64,000 nucleotides of DNA from positions 748,696 to 812,695 of the forward strand of contig NMRA01000106.1 of assembly GCA_002633005.1 (NCBI GenBank), in the 5' to 3' direction. This DNA comes from Phoronis australis (taxonomy: Eukaryota > Phoronida > Phoronidae). Positions 48,051-61,200 of the stretch are shown piece by piece (position 1 is the stretch's first letter; every line of letters begins with the position of its first letter). The notes under the pieces were generated by a model. The model worked only from the letters and a program-made list of their open reading frames with translations, was not told where the DNA came from and searched no databases. The translations under genes and the position numbers were made by a program.

Positions 48051-51000
48051 ATGGCCGATGACAGTCTTTGTGTTGGGGATTACGTTTGCCTCTACTCGGA
48101 GGAAAGTTACGGGTTTTGCTATGGCACACAGTCGAGGTACGCTTAAAAGTTTATTGGCCGACACAGTACTCTTGTGTTTGTCAGTGGAAAAGCACCTGGC
48201 TTTCATTATCCGATTATTGATGTCAATTTCGTTCTCTGTTTTCGATTGATTGTTTACTGAAGGACGAAACACCTTACCCTTGGCCTTAGAACGTAAGTGT
48301 GTTGGGACACGGTGAAGTCCATTAAAGACCTCCTACTGAGCAATTAACAATCTCCCTGTTATGATCGTCTCAGTGCTCACTAATCCAGTATAATTAACAG
48401 TGCTGTTATTATGAATGGCTAAATAACTGCAGCAAAATAGTTAACGATCGGAATTTAATTGAGTTGATAAGATAAAACAGCTGTAGGGTAAGTGTAGGTA
48501 AAAAGTTCTAGATAACTTGTAATAAAGCTTTAAATGGTCAAGTCAAAGATTTGGAAGGCAAATTTTTACATAGGCTACCTAATTCTTTAGACCACAGATT
48601 ATAGTCTAGCTGGATATAGACTGTGATCGCATTTAAGCAAACTTCAATGTTTTTAAAAATGGTTCGTTTCAAACAGAATAATTTTGTTTTGTGTCTTAAC
48701 TCACGGAATGACTATACACTCAATTTCAAAGAAATTGCTGTATTGATTTTCATCATAATTATATGTAAATCATTAAATATTAATCAAATGAATATCAAGT
48801 GCAAATGATTTATTATTTAATTGGCTAAATAACAATCTATCGTAAAAGGTTGCACTATAATTGTTAATTTTATCTAGAGCTTTCATTTTCAATTTATATT
48901 TACTGTTTTGCAATATGTGATAAAAGAATAAGAAATTGCCGATCTTTTTTAGAAAATTTATAGTTCCATACCGCAAACATCTTACTGTGTCAGATGTTTA
49001 TTAATTAATTAAAATAATCACGGTCATACATTGGAAACTGCATGGTTATTTGCTAATTGACTGTGAATGGACGCGGAATGTGTCAGATTTCAAGTTCCTA
49101 TAAAAAATCAATGTGCGACTGAAGTGTTAAAGATTCCTCTTTGATTCGCTTGTGAATGTTTGTCAAAGCCGATGACAGCACAGCTACAGTAAATATATTG
49201 CTGTTTAGTTTTAACAATGGGCTCGTGTTTGAAATTGTTGTAGGTTTAGCCATTAAAACAATACTCTGCAAAGCTGTTTTACATAATCAACTAAAGATGA
49301 AAATTACCTTTGTCCTTCAATACTCCCTAATTTATTTATATGGTCATTTTTTGTAATTAGTTAATGAAAATATTGTAAATTATTCTATAAAAATGACTTG
49401 TTGCTTTCGTGAACGTATCATATACTTGCACCAAATCTAGATTATTGAGTAATTGTTTTATTCGGTTAAAAAATGAAAATTATGAGAAATGCAGTTTTAT
49501 AAATGTGACTTGAACTGTCGCAGTTCATGGTTTTGTTTTGAGTTTTATTTTTCTGTTTTATTAAATGATGTGCCATTCTTTTTATTATTCAGTTCCATTT
49601 TCAATGAGGTGGCAGTGGGCAGTAGACAGGCGAGGGACAAACCAGAGTTACCTGATGTTCAAGGTAAGTCAAAAGTGAGAGAGACAGAGTCTGCAAAGCT
49701 AATACCTTACAACTACAATTCGTGGATCAATGACAAACTTGTGACTAATAATGCTCTATTGGTTAAGTTGAAAAATTTGTCATTGAGATATATGGCCAAG
49801 ATACAATATTTGCATCAGCTTATGCTCAAGTTATTTCAAGTTATGAAAATTTTGCTGACATGATTTGGTTGGTTGTTAACCGAAAAAAATCACCAATTTT
49901 TGGCAAGAATAGTTGACAAAACTGCTCTTTTTTGCTTCTGTTATTGTTGTGAATACCCACAATTTTTGTTTGTTGATTTCTCAATTGTGCAGAACTCGAA
50001 TATGGCAAAGCACTACTTTGGTATTATGTGTCAGTTAAAATAAAAAAAATAAAAGAAAATTTCATCACCTGTCGGCCATATTGTGTATTGTGTCCTAAAT
50101 TTGTCAGACTTTATCACATTCATCTCTCACCAAATGGAAGACAAAGAGTTGGTTTAAGTTTCCAGTTTTGTTTTTTTGCATGTCCAAGTATTTCGCATTA
50201 ATGACACTCTGTCCGCTTCGTTTTAATAAAAAAAAATCATAAAACGGATTTTATTGCAAGTTAATTCAGTTTCCATTGAAACCCACCGTTTTCACAGTAA
50301 AATACGGCAAATACAAACTGGACTGAAAGTTACAAAATATTTATATTTTAGTGACATCTGTCAACCGACAAAACACATCCTGTGTTCTAAGTTGGGTGAA
50401 ATGAAGGAGTATATTTAAGATACTCTTATGTTTTTCCAACTCCAAAATAATGAATAATTCGGATACAACGGAGCAGTGTCTGCATTGCAGCATTTACGTG
50501 CTGACAGCTCTGTAATTTTTGAAACACATTTCTTCTTCAAACCCTTTCTCACTTTGACATACTAATTTCCCTTATTAGCTAACAGTAACAGAAAACACCA
50601 AACCGCTTGCTGTAAATGAGTCTCCCTCAGACTGATGCACAAATCATTTGTTGTTGCAATAGATTCACGAAGTTCATTTTGTTTAGATTTCTTAGCATTG
50701 ACAACTTTAAGTACTTTGACGAAGTTCACAAACACCTATGTTATGGATCAAACGAGAAATAATTGGACAATCCATAAGTTGCTTTGCATGATTCAAAAGT
50801 TTTATTCATCCTCATCTTTACGATATGTATGTACTCATCAAATGTGATATTAATTTTCCGTTTTTCGAAAGCAAATGGCGAACACTTTGATATGTTTTCT
50901 TCAATTGTTGCTCTGGTAGATATATACACTGTAAACAATAGTAATGATATCCGTATCTTTTTATGGGTGAAAACTATTAAGATAATTTAGCATCCAGTAA

Positions 51001-52240
51001 ACATCACAGGTACTTCTCACCTTTAAAAATCTTTGATGAACATTTTTGCATTTACTTTTAATGAAGAATCCATCTGTGTGCCTTTGACTTGTCACATTAG
51101 ATTTCACCTGCAATTATGCAGGTTTCGTCTGATGGGAGATAGATTTTGTAGGCACATAATCATTAATTTGAGTAATTGGAAAACTAATGTGATGTTTGAC
51201 TGATGATTGTTTTAAATTACCTTGGTTTCCGTTCTTGTGTTTCAGTTGTGACCTTCAAAGTATGCATTGCCAATCGGTACAAATTGAACAAAAAGTTACG
51301 CAAGCTACAAGTGAGTGCACAGTCTGACCCCAATAACCTGGCACTACGCAACAATGTATCTCAAGCTAGTGTAAGTATGATAAGTTTCTTAATAACTGTC
51401 TATCCTTTAAAAAAAGTTTTGTCAAAGCTCTAAATGAGAGCATCTTCTGGCTATCAAACCTTTCTTTCCTCTAAATCTAATTGAGATGTTTTCAGTGCTC
51501 CCCAGTTTTTGCCTGAAACTGTATTTTAGTGTCCCAGAATAGCAGGGATATCTACCCACCATGATCAACAACCGTTAATCAGGTACAATTTCATGAGACG
51601 TAATCAAGCTCTTACAATAAGTTGACCGTCAGTGTCTGAATGGTCATCCTCAGTATGATGGCTAGGTGGACTTGGAGTGATGTGTTGTAGTTCATGCCTT
51701 GGACCTCGTAAAACGATGTCAGAAAGAGGGTACGTGGCTCAAGGCGGGAACTTCTTCACGTGACTGGAAGTCCGCATAACCTTCATTATGAGGAGAGCTG
51801 CAGACATTGATGGTCAGAAATGTTCAATTTATTTTAAGTACTCGTTTGTTTATTATGAAATTCGTAAGATATTTGACTCACCAACTGGATCAAATGTTTT
51901 AGTGATAACAACTGATAGTTTGTAATCAGCTGTGGAGACAAGGAGTAAAAATAATGAAAAGTCACTTACTTATTTCATTAACAGACTTGCTGAGTATGAG
52001 CAGTGAAATTAAAGCACAATGTCTGTTGCAGTCGGCCTGTAGAAGGCCTAAGTAAGGTGCTGGCCTTTCTGTTTTGCGTACTTTATTTCGTAAAATTCTG
52101 GCACCACTGTCCCATTATTATCATTATTGCTATTATTATTATAATTATAATACTAATTATTATTATTACTATTATTATTATTATTATTATTACTATTATT
52201 ACAATTACTATTATTACTATTACAATTACTATTACTATTA

Positions 52241-52290
<50 letters not shown>

Positions 52291-55200
52291 TCATTAATTC
52301 ACTTTATTTACTGTCAGTGATAAATGAAAAGATGAGCAAAGGTTCATGTTCAGTGTGGTGTGAGTAGGGTAAAGAAAAAACAGGTTGATTTCGATATTTT
52401 CTTGAATTATAAAAGCTGTAATATTAATTTGTGGACAGTAATTGTATGCAAACACAATTGTGAAAGAATTGCTTCCGAGGAGGAGTTGATAGAGTCGTCA
52501 ACAATTTCTATGAACTGCGATGGATGCATGTGAATCCTATTTTGTTTTAGACCACTTACCGCTGTAAAATTGGTCTTTTGATTCATTTCTGTAGATGAGA
52601 AGTAAGTTTGGGTTTGCAAAATTTTCTAGTCAAGGTTTGAGTTAAATTTTGGTGTTCGTGGGCCTAGGACATGTTGATCACATTTGATTTAGGCCAGAAC
52701 AAAAGCACGAACTTTAAAATTAGCGCATAAGTAAATAACGACATATCTATCCAATCCAACGTTGGATTGGATAGATATGCCGTTATTTACTTATGTGCTA
52801 ATTTCAAAGTTTGTGCTAGGACATGTTGGTTTGTGACAGCTTTAAAAATACAGTTTTTATGGGAATGATTTTTGGCAGCTGTTATGTTAAAATAATGTAC
52901 TCATGCCTACAGTGCAAGACTAAAGTAATCAAACAATACAGCTACAGTGCAAGACTAAAGTAATCAACAAAATACCGTTTTCTCATCATGACTCCTAATT
53001 GTGTTAGAAGTAATAATTGCTGCTAGTAACTATTTATGTGGGAAAATTTTAATTATAGAATGGTTAGCTACCTTACTAACTTTCCTGTTGATTTCCTGTT
53101 ATTCTCTGGGGATGAATTTGGTTTCCGCCCAGCCATCATGATTAGGAACTCTGGGTCGTATTGTCTGAATACTTTTGGCTTGTATTGTAACATTCAAATT
53201 TTGTAATAAAACTCCTAATATTCTCAATTTACTTCAGGCAATATACCCAAGCTTGAAAACAGTGTCTTAGTTTGGGCCATTGAATCTTAACAGTCTTTCA
53301 TTGATACACCTCTTTAAATGTGAGAAAAGATTCATTTTATACCTTGGTATTCAAAAACAGATATTCAACTTCTATGATGTAACTTACAGTTTTAAAAATT
53401 TGTTATTTAGAAATTCACATTTTGTTCTAAATCTCTTTCCTTTGGCTCTTTTCTCAGCTCCTTAGTTCCCTGACCCTATATTTGTGCTCAGTCACTGTGA
53501 GGCTTATACTAAACAAACAAATTTCTCATTCAAATACTGGTATTAAACAAATAATGTATGCAAGCATTCCTGGTCTTGTTTAACCCATATTATGCAGTGG
53601 CCCAAACTTATTTGTGGAGGTTAAATTCTTACTTAGAGTCCCTACATTAGACCTTTGTAATGTTGAATAGATTTTACTAGCGCTGTCTGTGTTCAGAATT
53701 CATTCAACTGGGAAGGGTTCTTGTTTATGGGGCAACTGTCACCTCAGCCCAAATAGTAACCAAACAGTTTGGTTTCAATATGGGATCAGCATTAACTTAC
53801 GTAATCTTGTAATGGATTAGTATTTTTGTGAGACAACTTTTTAACTTTTTTCATTGGTCATCAGCTTTTCAAATATAAATAATTATGTTCCTATTTGTAG
53901 GGTTGTCTGAAGTTAGTATTTTAGTTAAAACTAAGTTCATGTGTCGATGGACCAGGATAGGAATAAGGTCCATAAAATCTCGCCAATTTAGGACACGATA
54001 TGGCCGACAAGTGAAATTTTATATTACCATTTTTTCAATTAAACAAAAGTGAGAGAAAATCAAATATTTTGTGTTCAAATTTTGTTGCACAGCTACCATT
54101 GAACAAAGTTTTAAAAAATCGCAGGCATTCACAAGCATATTAGAAGCCCTTGAAAAACGAAAAGAGGTATTTTTGGCAATTATTTTTGTGCGAAATTGGC
54201 GAGATTTTACCTCAACAACTTTTTATCATTGTACTTTTTAGTTTATTTTAACTTCTTTGGTCTTATTTTGAGTTCTTATTATTTAGTTTACATCCGCGTC
54301 TATCTCTATTATTCTTTGCGCATTGTTGTTTTATATTTTGTCCAAAAAAGTCACTTACAGGAGTCCTGAATTTTGAGAACCAGTTTGATGCGAGTTATTC
54401 AGTGGAGAAAACTGGTTCTCAAAATGCAGAACCACTGTATATTGCTATTACCTTTCATTGTGTTGTATTGAGTTGTTGTTGTGGGCTGTGGATGTTAAAT
54501 AAATCAATAAAAAAATCAATCAATCGAACAATTATCTATTGCCCTTGTTGTGTTACATTTTTGTGGTCAATGGATTTTAAATACCGTAAACCAACCAAAA
54601 ATCAATCAGTCAAACTGACTTTTTGGTTAATTTTGTTGGGAAATGGTGCTGCTGGTGCATTGACTTATTCAAACAATGTGTGTTGCACAAATGTGCTTAC
54701 AAAATACAGGAAGAATGTGATTCTTTGCTTGTTAATGGACAAAAATGTTCGTTATCTCCCCTGGCACATTGCTGTCTCACACATCTATGCACCTTACTAC
54801 CTTAGCTCACGTCTTTTCCATGGAGATGATGATATTTGGTTAATCATCCATCTTGTGAAAAACTGAGGATGTGCTTTAAGTTAATTGTCAGTTTTTCTAT
54901 TGAAACTTAATTTATTTTCACTGCCACTTCTTGGTAGACTTAGATCTGTGTAACTGTGACAGGTGGCTTTGTCTCCATGTGCTTTGAACCATGTAACATT
55001 GTCTGTACATGCAAGAGATGGACACTTATTGTTACCTACAAGGTGTCTATGGTTACCACATTGAATACTGTATTTTATATTCGCTTTATGTCGTGGGATG
55101 AACATTAGACCATGGGTGTGATGAACGTAGACCGTGTGTCAGTGACGCTCTGTTTCCTGAGTTATAAGCCACTTCTTCCTCTATAGTTTACCTTGATTTC

Positions 55201-58200
55201 CTTCGCAAAATACATTTTTAAGTTAGCATTCCTAATTTTTTCACAATCACACTTTGCACTGAGAGTAGTTCACTGATTATGAATAAGTTCTGAGGCTATC
55301 CTACTCTTCATACTGTAGTCCATATTGAACTTTTATCAACTTGCAAACATTGACAATTATTTGTTCAACTCAAGTCTTGACAACAGAGTCCTCTTTATTT
55401 GTTTTAAGTTTATCTTCTTTTGTCTTACAAAAAATCTTCAAATCTTAAGATTTGCCTTGGTATCATTCTGACATCAGTTTATGGTAAGTGAATAAAGATT
55501 TTTCAGCATTTTTATTCTTCTAAACAACTGCTGTGTGGGGTTGTTATAACATTCCTGTGACCAGCTCAGCTGCAACCTGGACTTGAGACCTCTGATAAAA
55601 CAGGGGCCCAAGATTTATAACAGCTTTTAGTGACAGTAATGTGTATACAGTTGACTCTACACTAGATGCATGACAACCAATTCACTGTTTCTTGTATCAT
55701 TCTTCTAGATAGTTAGTGCTGGACACTTTATCTTTTCTTTCATTATTTTACCCATACTGTGGCTGTTCTCAGCAAAATGCAATTGAAAGGAAATAGGTTC
55801 ATTTTATGTTCCACTTTTTGTCCATCAGTAACAATTTTACACCATAATTGCATCTTGTCTACGTTTTTGTTTTAGATCGGTGCGAATGCTGAGAATGAAG
55901 ACAATGTTGTTGAGCAGAAACGTCAGAAAGGCAAGAAGGTCCTCTATGGACAGATCATTCAGTTACGTCACATGTTCACAAAGAAGTACATTCACGTCAG
56001 TGCCACACAAACGTCGTCGACTGAGAGTAGTAACATGAAGGTGAGAAATTTTGAAAGAATGACAGTTTTCGTTCCCTGATCTTCACATTACATTCTATTT
56101 TTAACCATCGTCATGGCAACAAATGGCATTTACCAACCTTATTTTCCGCTTTCTTTGACTATGAACAAGCATAAGGTCTTACCATATGCAAATAGAAACG
56201 ACATAAATAGTATTCCTCTGCTGCGCCCAAGATTCGACCTCTGAATTCATACTCAATCTGACATTTCCTGATCAGGCCAAAGAATAGCGATATTGGTCTG
56301 TTTGTTTTTGAAAATTGATAGCATGTTGTGGTATTTTTAGTTGTCCTTATTTAAAAAAAAAGTCACCCGATCCCAGCTCATAATTTTATGGTTTGGGATT
56401 CTTTGTTACCCACTCAACCTCATATCAACCTTAAGGCACTGGACTTCAAAATAAGTCGGGTTCTTACCAGAAACATATGGTACTTTTTTGGCCTTAACTT
56501 CTGTAATAACCCTTATATATGTTTCCTTTAAAAGCAATCTCAAGCAAGCATGTTTGAAGGGTAAAAATTCATACTCCATGGCAACACTTTTGAGTATTAC
56601 AAAGTTATACATGTAAGATACTTCGTCATAGTGAGCAAGGTCTTGTGAGGTGACCCAAGAAGTTGTCTAATTTGCAAAGTATATTGAAACTTAGAGCAGA
56701 TCGAAGCAGGCAAACTAAATCTGGTTGTGTAACATTTATTTAGGAACTTGTCAGTAGACTTTTATGTGGCTGCATTTTGTATTGATTAGTTAACGCAATA
56801 TTCTGCCCCGATTGTATTGTGTTTTAACTCACAAGTTTGATGTACAGCCACTCTCACTTGAACTAAAATTTTTATTCATCAATGATCTGTTAAATTGAGC
56901 CTAAACTGATCCTTTGTTATTTCGCTGTGATTGACAAATTACATTTCTCATGTTATTGATTGACTGCGTTGCTAACACCTGTCGTGCCGATAATCCTTCC
57001 TCGTTAATTACTTATCATTTGTGTTCCCATTAATTTAAAACTGTTCTAATGAGCTACACACATACATCACTTTGCTTCTTAGTATTTCTATGACAACCTG
57101 TGTTTGTCGCCCTTTGTTTATTACAAATATAATATTGATGGTGAATAGCTGTTCACATTGTGTTGATGTGAATAACTTACTATTTTATATTTTTTGTTTA
57201 TTGTCATGGTCGTTCTTGGTAAAACATATCTAAGTGCAATTTTTATGATAATTTAACTGTGAAACTTTTAGTTCTTATAGTGTACTGAATTACTTTGTAA
57301 ACTCTAAGTGATACTTCTTTATACGTCGGAGTTGTTGTTTTATGCGGTTATGAAATAACTCTTGGAATGCAAGTGTAATAACCTGTGATCAGAATCATAT
57401 AATGAACAGCGATGTTGAAAATTTAAACTATTTCTAGGAATCCATTTAAAGCCTTCCTCAAACAGATTTTTGTCATGTTGGATGTTTCGCCGGGCTATCC
57501 AGAGAGACCCAGTTTTACTTTAGCAATTTAAATACTGAAACACATACAGGCACAGCAAATGAATCATATGAAGTTGTCTTTTTGTGCCATGTTTTGTTAT
57601 GAACATTTGGCAGTTCATGACTTCAGTGTGGTCAGAGTGATGCTTTTGAGATATTGTAGGAACTAAATTTAAATACAGATGCGGATTTATTTGTTTGTTG
57701 CGGTTGATTATTCATAACTGTCAATTTTGAATGATCTAACTGAATGTCTTGAAGCCAGTACCAGCGATGTATTCCACAGTGATTGTTACTTACAAGACAT
57801 TTGTGTCAACAGACTAAGGAACAGGAATAGTGAATTTTGTTTTACAACTCAACAGCCCACCCTTGTCAACCAATCACTTCAGTGGCGGCCCTTTTGCTTG
57901 TCTGTGCTAGTATAGTCAGTTGCTTACTCACAAAATGCTAGCTTTTCTCTTGAGTGATCTGATCTCGTCTTATTTCGCAAGAAACTATATAGCTCTGCAG
58001 ATGTCTCCCCACTATCAATATACGGTGCATTGCCATGATGGGTAAATCTGAACAGTACTACTAATCCATTTGTAAGTTGTAATTTTGTATCTAGGTTGGT
58101 TGAATAATCTAATCTCTTCTGTGAATGTTTACTTAGTTATAATGGTATATGGTTTATACAGTTATGTAATGTTCTCCCAATAGGTGGAGATGCTCCCTTT

Positions 58201-61200
58201 CAATGCCAAACAAGCACAGTTTCGTATCATGCCAAGGTACAAGGTCAAATCAGAAGGAGATGTGGTAAGTGACACCTCTCCAGGGAAGTTAATTCTTGAC
58301 TATTAAATTTTTGGGGTTTGATAATTGTGGAGGCTGTTATTGTATGCTAATTATTTTTTTATATGAAAATCGATTTATAAAGCAAGGAATTTATTTTCTA
58401 AAGAATTGGAATACTTTTTTAAGAAATATGTTCAAACTTAGCTAACTTTGGAACATCACATCTCAGAAATAGCTGATCAGATTAATTTAATAAAACATTC
58501 AGATACTGGGCTTTTTGCAGTTGTTGTCCTAACCTTTGTTATTAATTGTTTCAAAATGTTCCATTACACGAGGACTTTCAGAAAATAGGACTTCAAGATT
58601 TTTAGAAAAAAAATTGCATTAAGTAAAAACAAAACGACTATTTAGAAAATTGCAACAGCATTTGTGAGATTTTGAGCATCTGTACGAAAAAAATGGCATT
58701 TCTGTTAATGTTGTTGTTTTGCTATGAATATTTTTTTGATTATTTTTCAAAAATCATGGTCACTTAACCCAATAATGGCAGATTTGGTTAAAACTAAAAA
58801 CTCTACTTTCAGAAAATATACTTTTCTGGGTGAAATTTCCAGCAATTACAAATGTAAGGTTATTTTCTAAAAAAGCACATACTTATCAAATTATGTGGTT
58901 ACCACTTAGTTTCTTTTTGAGCTGATGTCCTTATATTGTGAAACTGTACTTAGGGTTCTGCACTGGACGTTTCAATGGGGTGCTGCTCCCCTCTTTTAAT
59001 GTAAGCAGTTGACTTTGTATCCCAGTTACCTCCCCCTTTTCTTTCTGCTTCAATTTTTTATGCGGCTAATGTTTACAGCCTTGATGTGCAGCTGTGCATT
59101 GGTCAAAATTGCTTTACTTATAGGTTACAGCATTTAGATTAGGAAAGTAATTAGATTTCTCCAAAGTGCAGGAAACAGGTTCCTGATATTTTAGGTAAAC
59201 CCCCAAAACCCTCCAATGGGATGGGAACACCAACACCCATACCCACCAGGGGGTGTCGGTTTGGTTTATTCACGCATCCCGTGAGCACTCGACTACGTTT
59301 TCACCATCTTTTAATTTTGGTGAGTGGAGAACCCTGTGAACCTAGGGCTTTACCAATGTCCTCTTACAATGGTCTATGTTTTTACCAGGTGCAAGTGGAT
59401 GACCAGATTGTATTGGAGAGTGTCAAGTCCCCTGGACAGTTCCTGCATGTTAGCAAGGCTATGTTTAGTAAACAGTCCGTTTACTGTGGAAGGTATGCCA
59501 TTGGTTACAGATTACATTTATAACTGCTATAATCCATGTTCGGGGCCCAGGATCTATTCTGAGAACTCGGACTAGACTCAGACTCACACTGGAAATTTAA
59601 CTAATCACGGTGCATGATTTGAGTATGATTTTCCAAGTGTGCTTTGCAGTTGGTCTATTTTCGAGTCGATTTTTTAGTACATAAGATTATACCTTGTGCA
59701 CTGGTGTCAATAATGTCAACTTTCTTTACGGGTATATTTGCTCTTCCAAAACATCACTGCGTTCGTGTACTTTGTTTGAATTGAAATCGGTTTCAATAAA
59801 TTGCCTGGAATTTTGAAGCCCTCATACTGCCTTGGTGAGTGAAACTGAACTCATCATGATAAGCAACTTAATGGGCCTGGTTTGAAGGAATAGTAACGAC
59901 CTGTTAATTTTTCTGACTTTTCCTTACAGTATCACTTAATTATACTTCCAATAGAAATTGTGCATAAATCCAGCTGACTTGACAATTTGAAGTTGTTTTT
60001 GGTATGTAACCAATATAATTGTTAATATTAACATTAAGAAAAGTTATAATAAGATGTTTAAGTCTTGCCATGTTTAACATGTTAATCATCGCATTATATT
60101 TCTTAACATTATAAGTTGCTTGTCTTCACTGAGACTAATATGTAAGTATCGGTACAAATCATGAAGCTTGGTGCTGTATTTATAGCTTGGAGCTGAATCT
60201 CTCCGTGCGACAGTCTGGCTTCACTATATACAGACACTACCATCCCTTGCCGGAGGACAAGATACGACTGAATGTAAGTCATATTTTTCTTTTATTTCTT
60301 AAATTTTGTTTCCTCTGCTTCCTGCATCAGGTAATTCCCAAAAGATTTTCAATCTTAAGATGGTTTGCTCAAACTTGCCATGTTGCGTGTAAAATCTGTA
60401 AAGTTCACATTAATGTAGTTTCTTGCGAGTTTGTAGAGATCATGCTAGATTTTTGAGTCACCTGGAAACTTTACTAAGATGCCTTGTGCTATGGCCACCA
60501 TTGCAAGCTTTCTTAAGACATCGGTAATGCTCATTATTTCTAATTCCTTTCATCAATGAGTCACCCATGAGGTCTTGGCGAACGTACTATCAGTGTCTAT
60601 CACCTGGAAAAATGTGCACTGGGATAGAGGAAGAGCCAGAATGCACTGTTATGATTGGTAAAGATGTATGTTATGAGTTATGAACTTTTGATATTGTTCT
60701 TTTAGGCTGGCGTTCCCATCAGATTGTTTCACAAGGAAATTGAAGCTTATTTAGTAGCAGAGGGCTTGTTCAATGAGAAAATCACGGAGGACGGTAAGTT
60801 CTTTGTAGCAAAAGTCCAAGCAAGCACTACCTTTTCCTGACTGCTTAATAAAATGCCCGTCTTTCCAAATCATTTAGAACTGTCCTAGGAATGGGAGATT
60901 TTTCAACTACGGATGTTTTGGATCTTGTACTACTTAAATGTATAATATTTAAACGAAAGGTTAAGCTAGAAGCGTCACCTACATCATTGCCTTTGTTACA
61001 GTCAGAGATTTGTGGAATATTTGTCATTCAGGTTACCTGGTGGCTGGAAAGGCAGGTGCACTTTCTCTGTTTTCATTGGTTGATTTCATTCTGCTTTGAA
61101 TGACCGCTTTCCCACAATCCATTGCGATGTGAAGTCTCTATTTCAGCACTATCTTTATTATTTTGTGTTTGGAAAGGATTTTTATTGCCAGAAAGATGAG

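Noticed and set aside
52003-52367. Frames rich in Tyr or Ile
   Set aside because: Direct translation of the ATT microsatellite.
54402-54866. 154-codon open frame on the plus strand
   Set aside because: It begins inside a MITE family 1 copy, lies within an intron of the IP3R/RyR-like gene and shows no domain or conserved motif.
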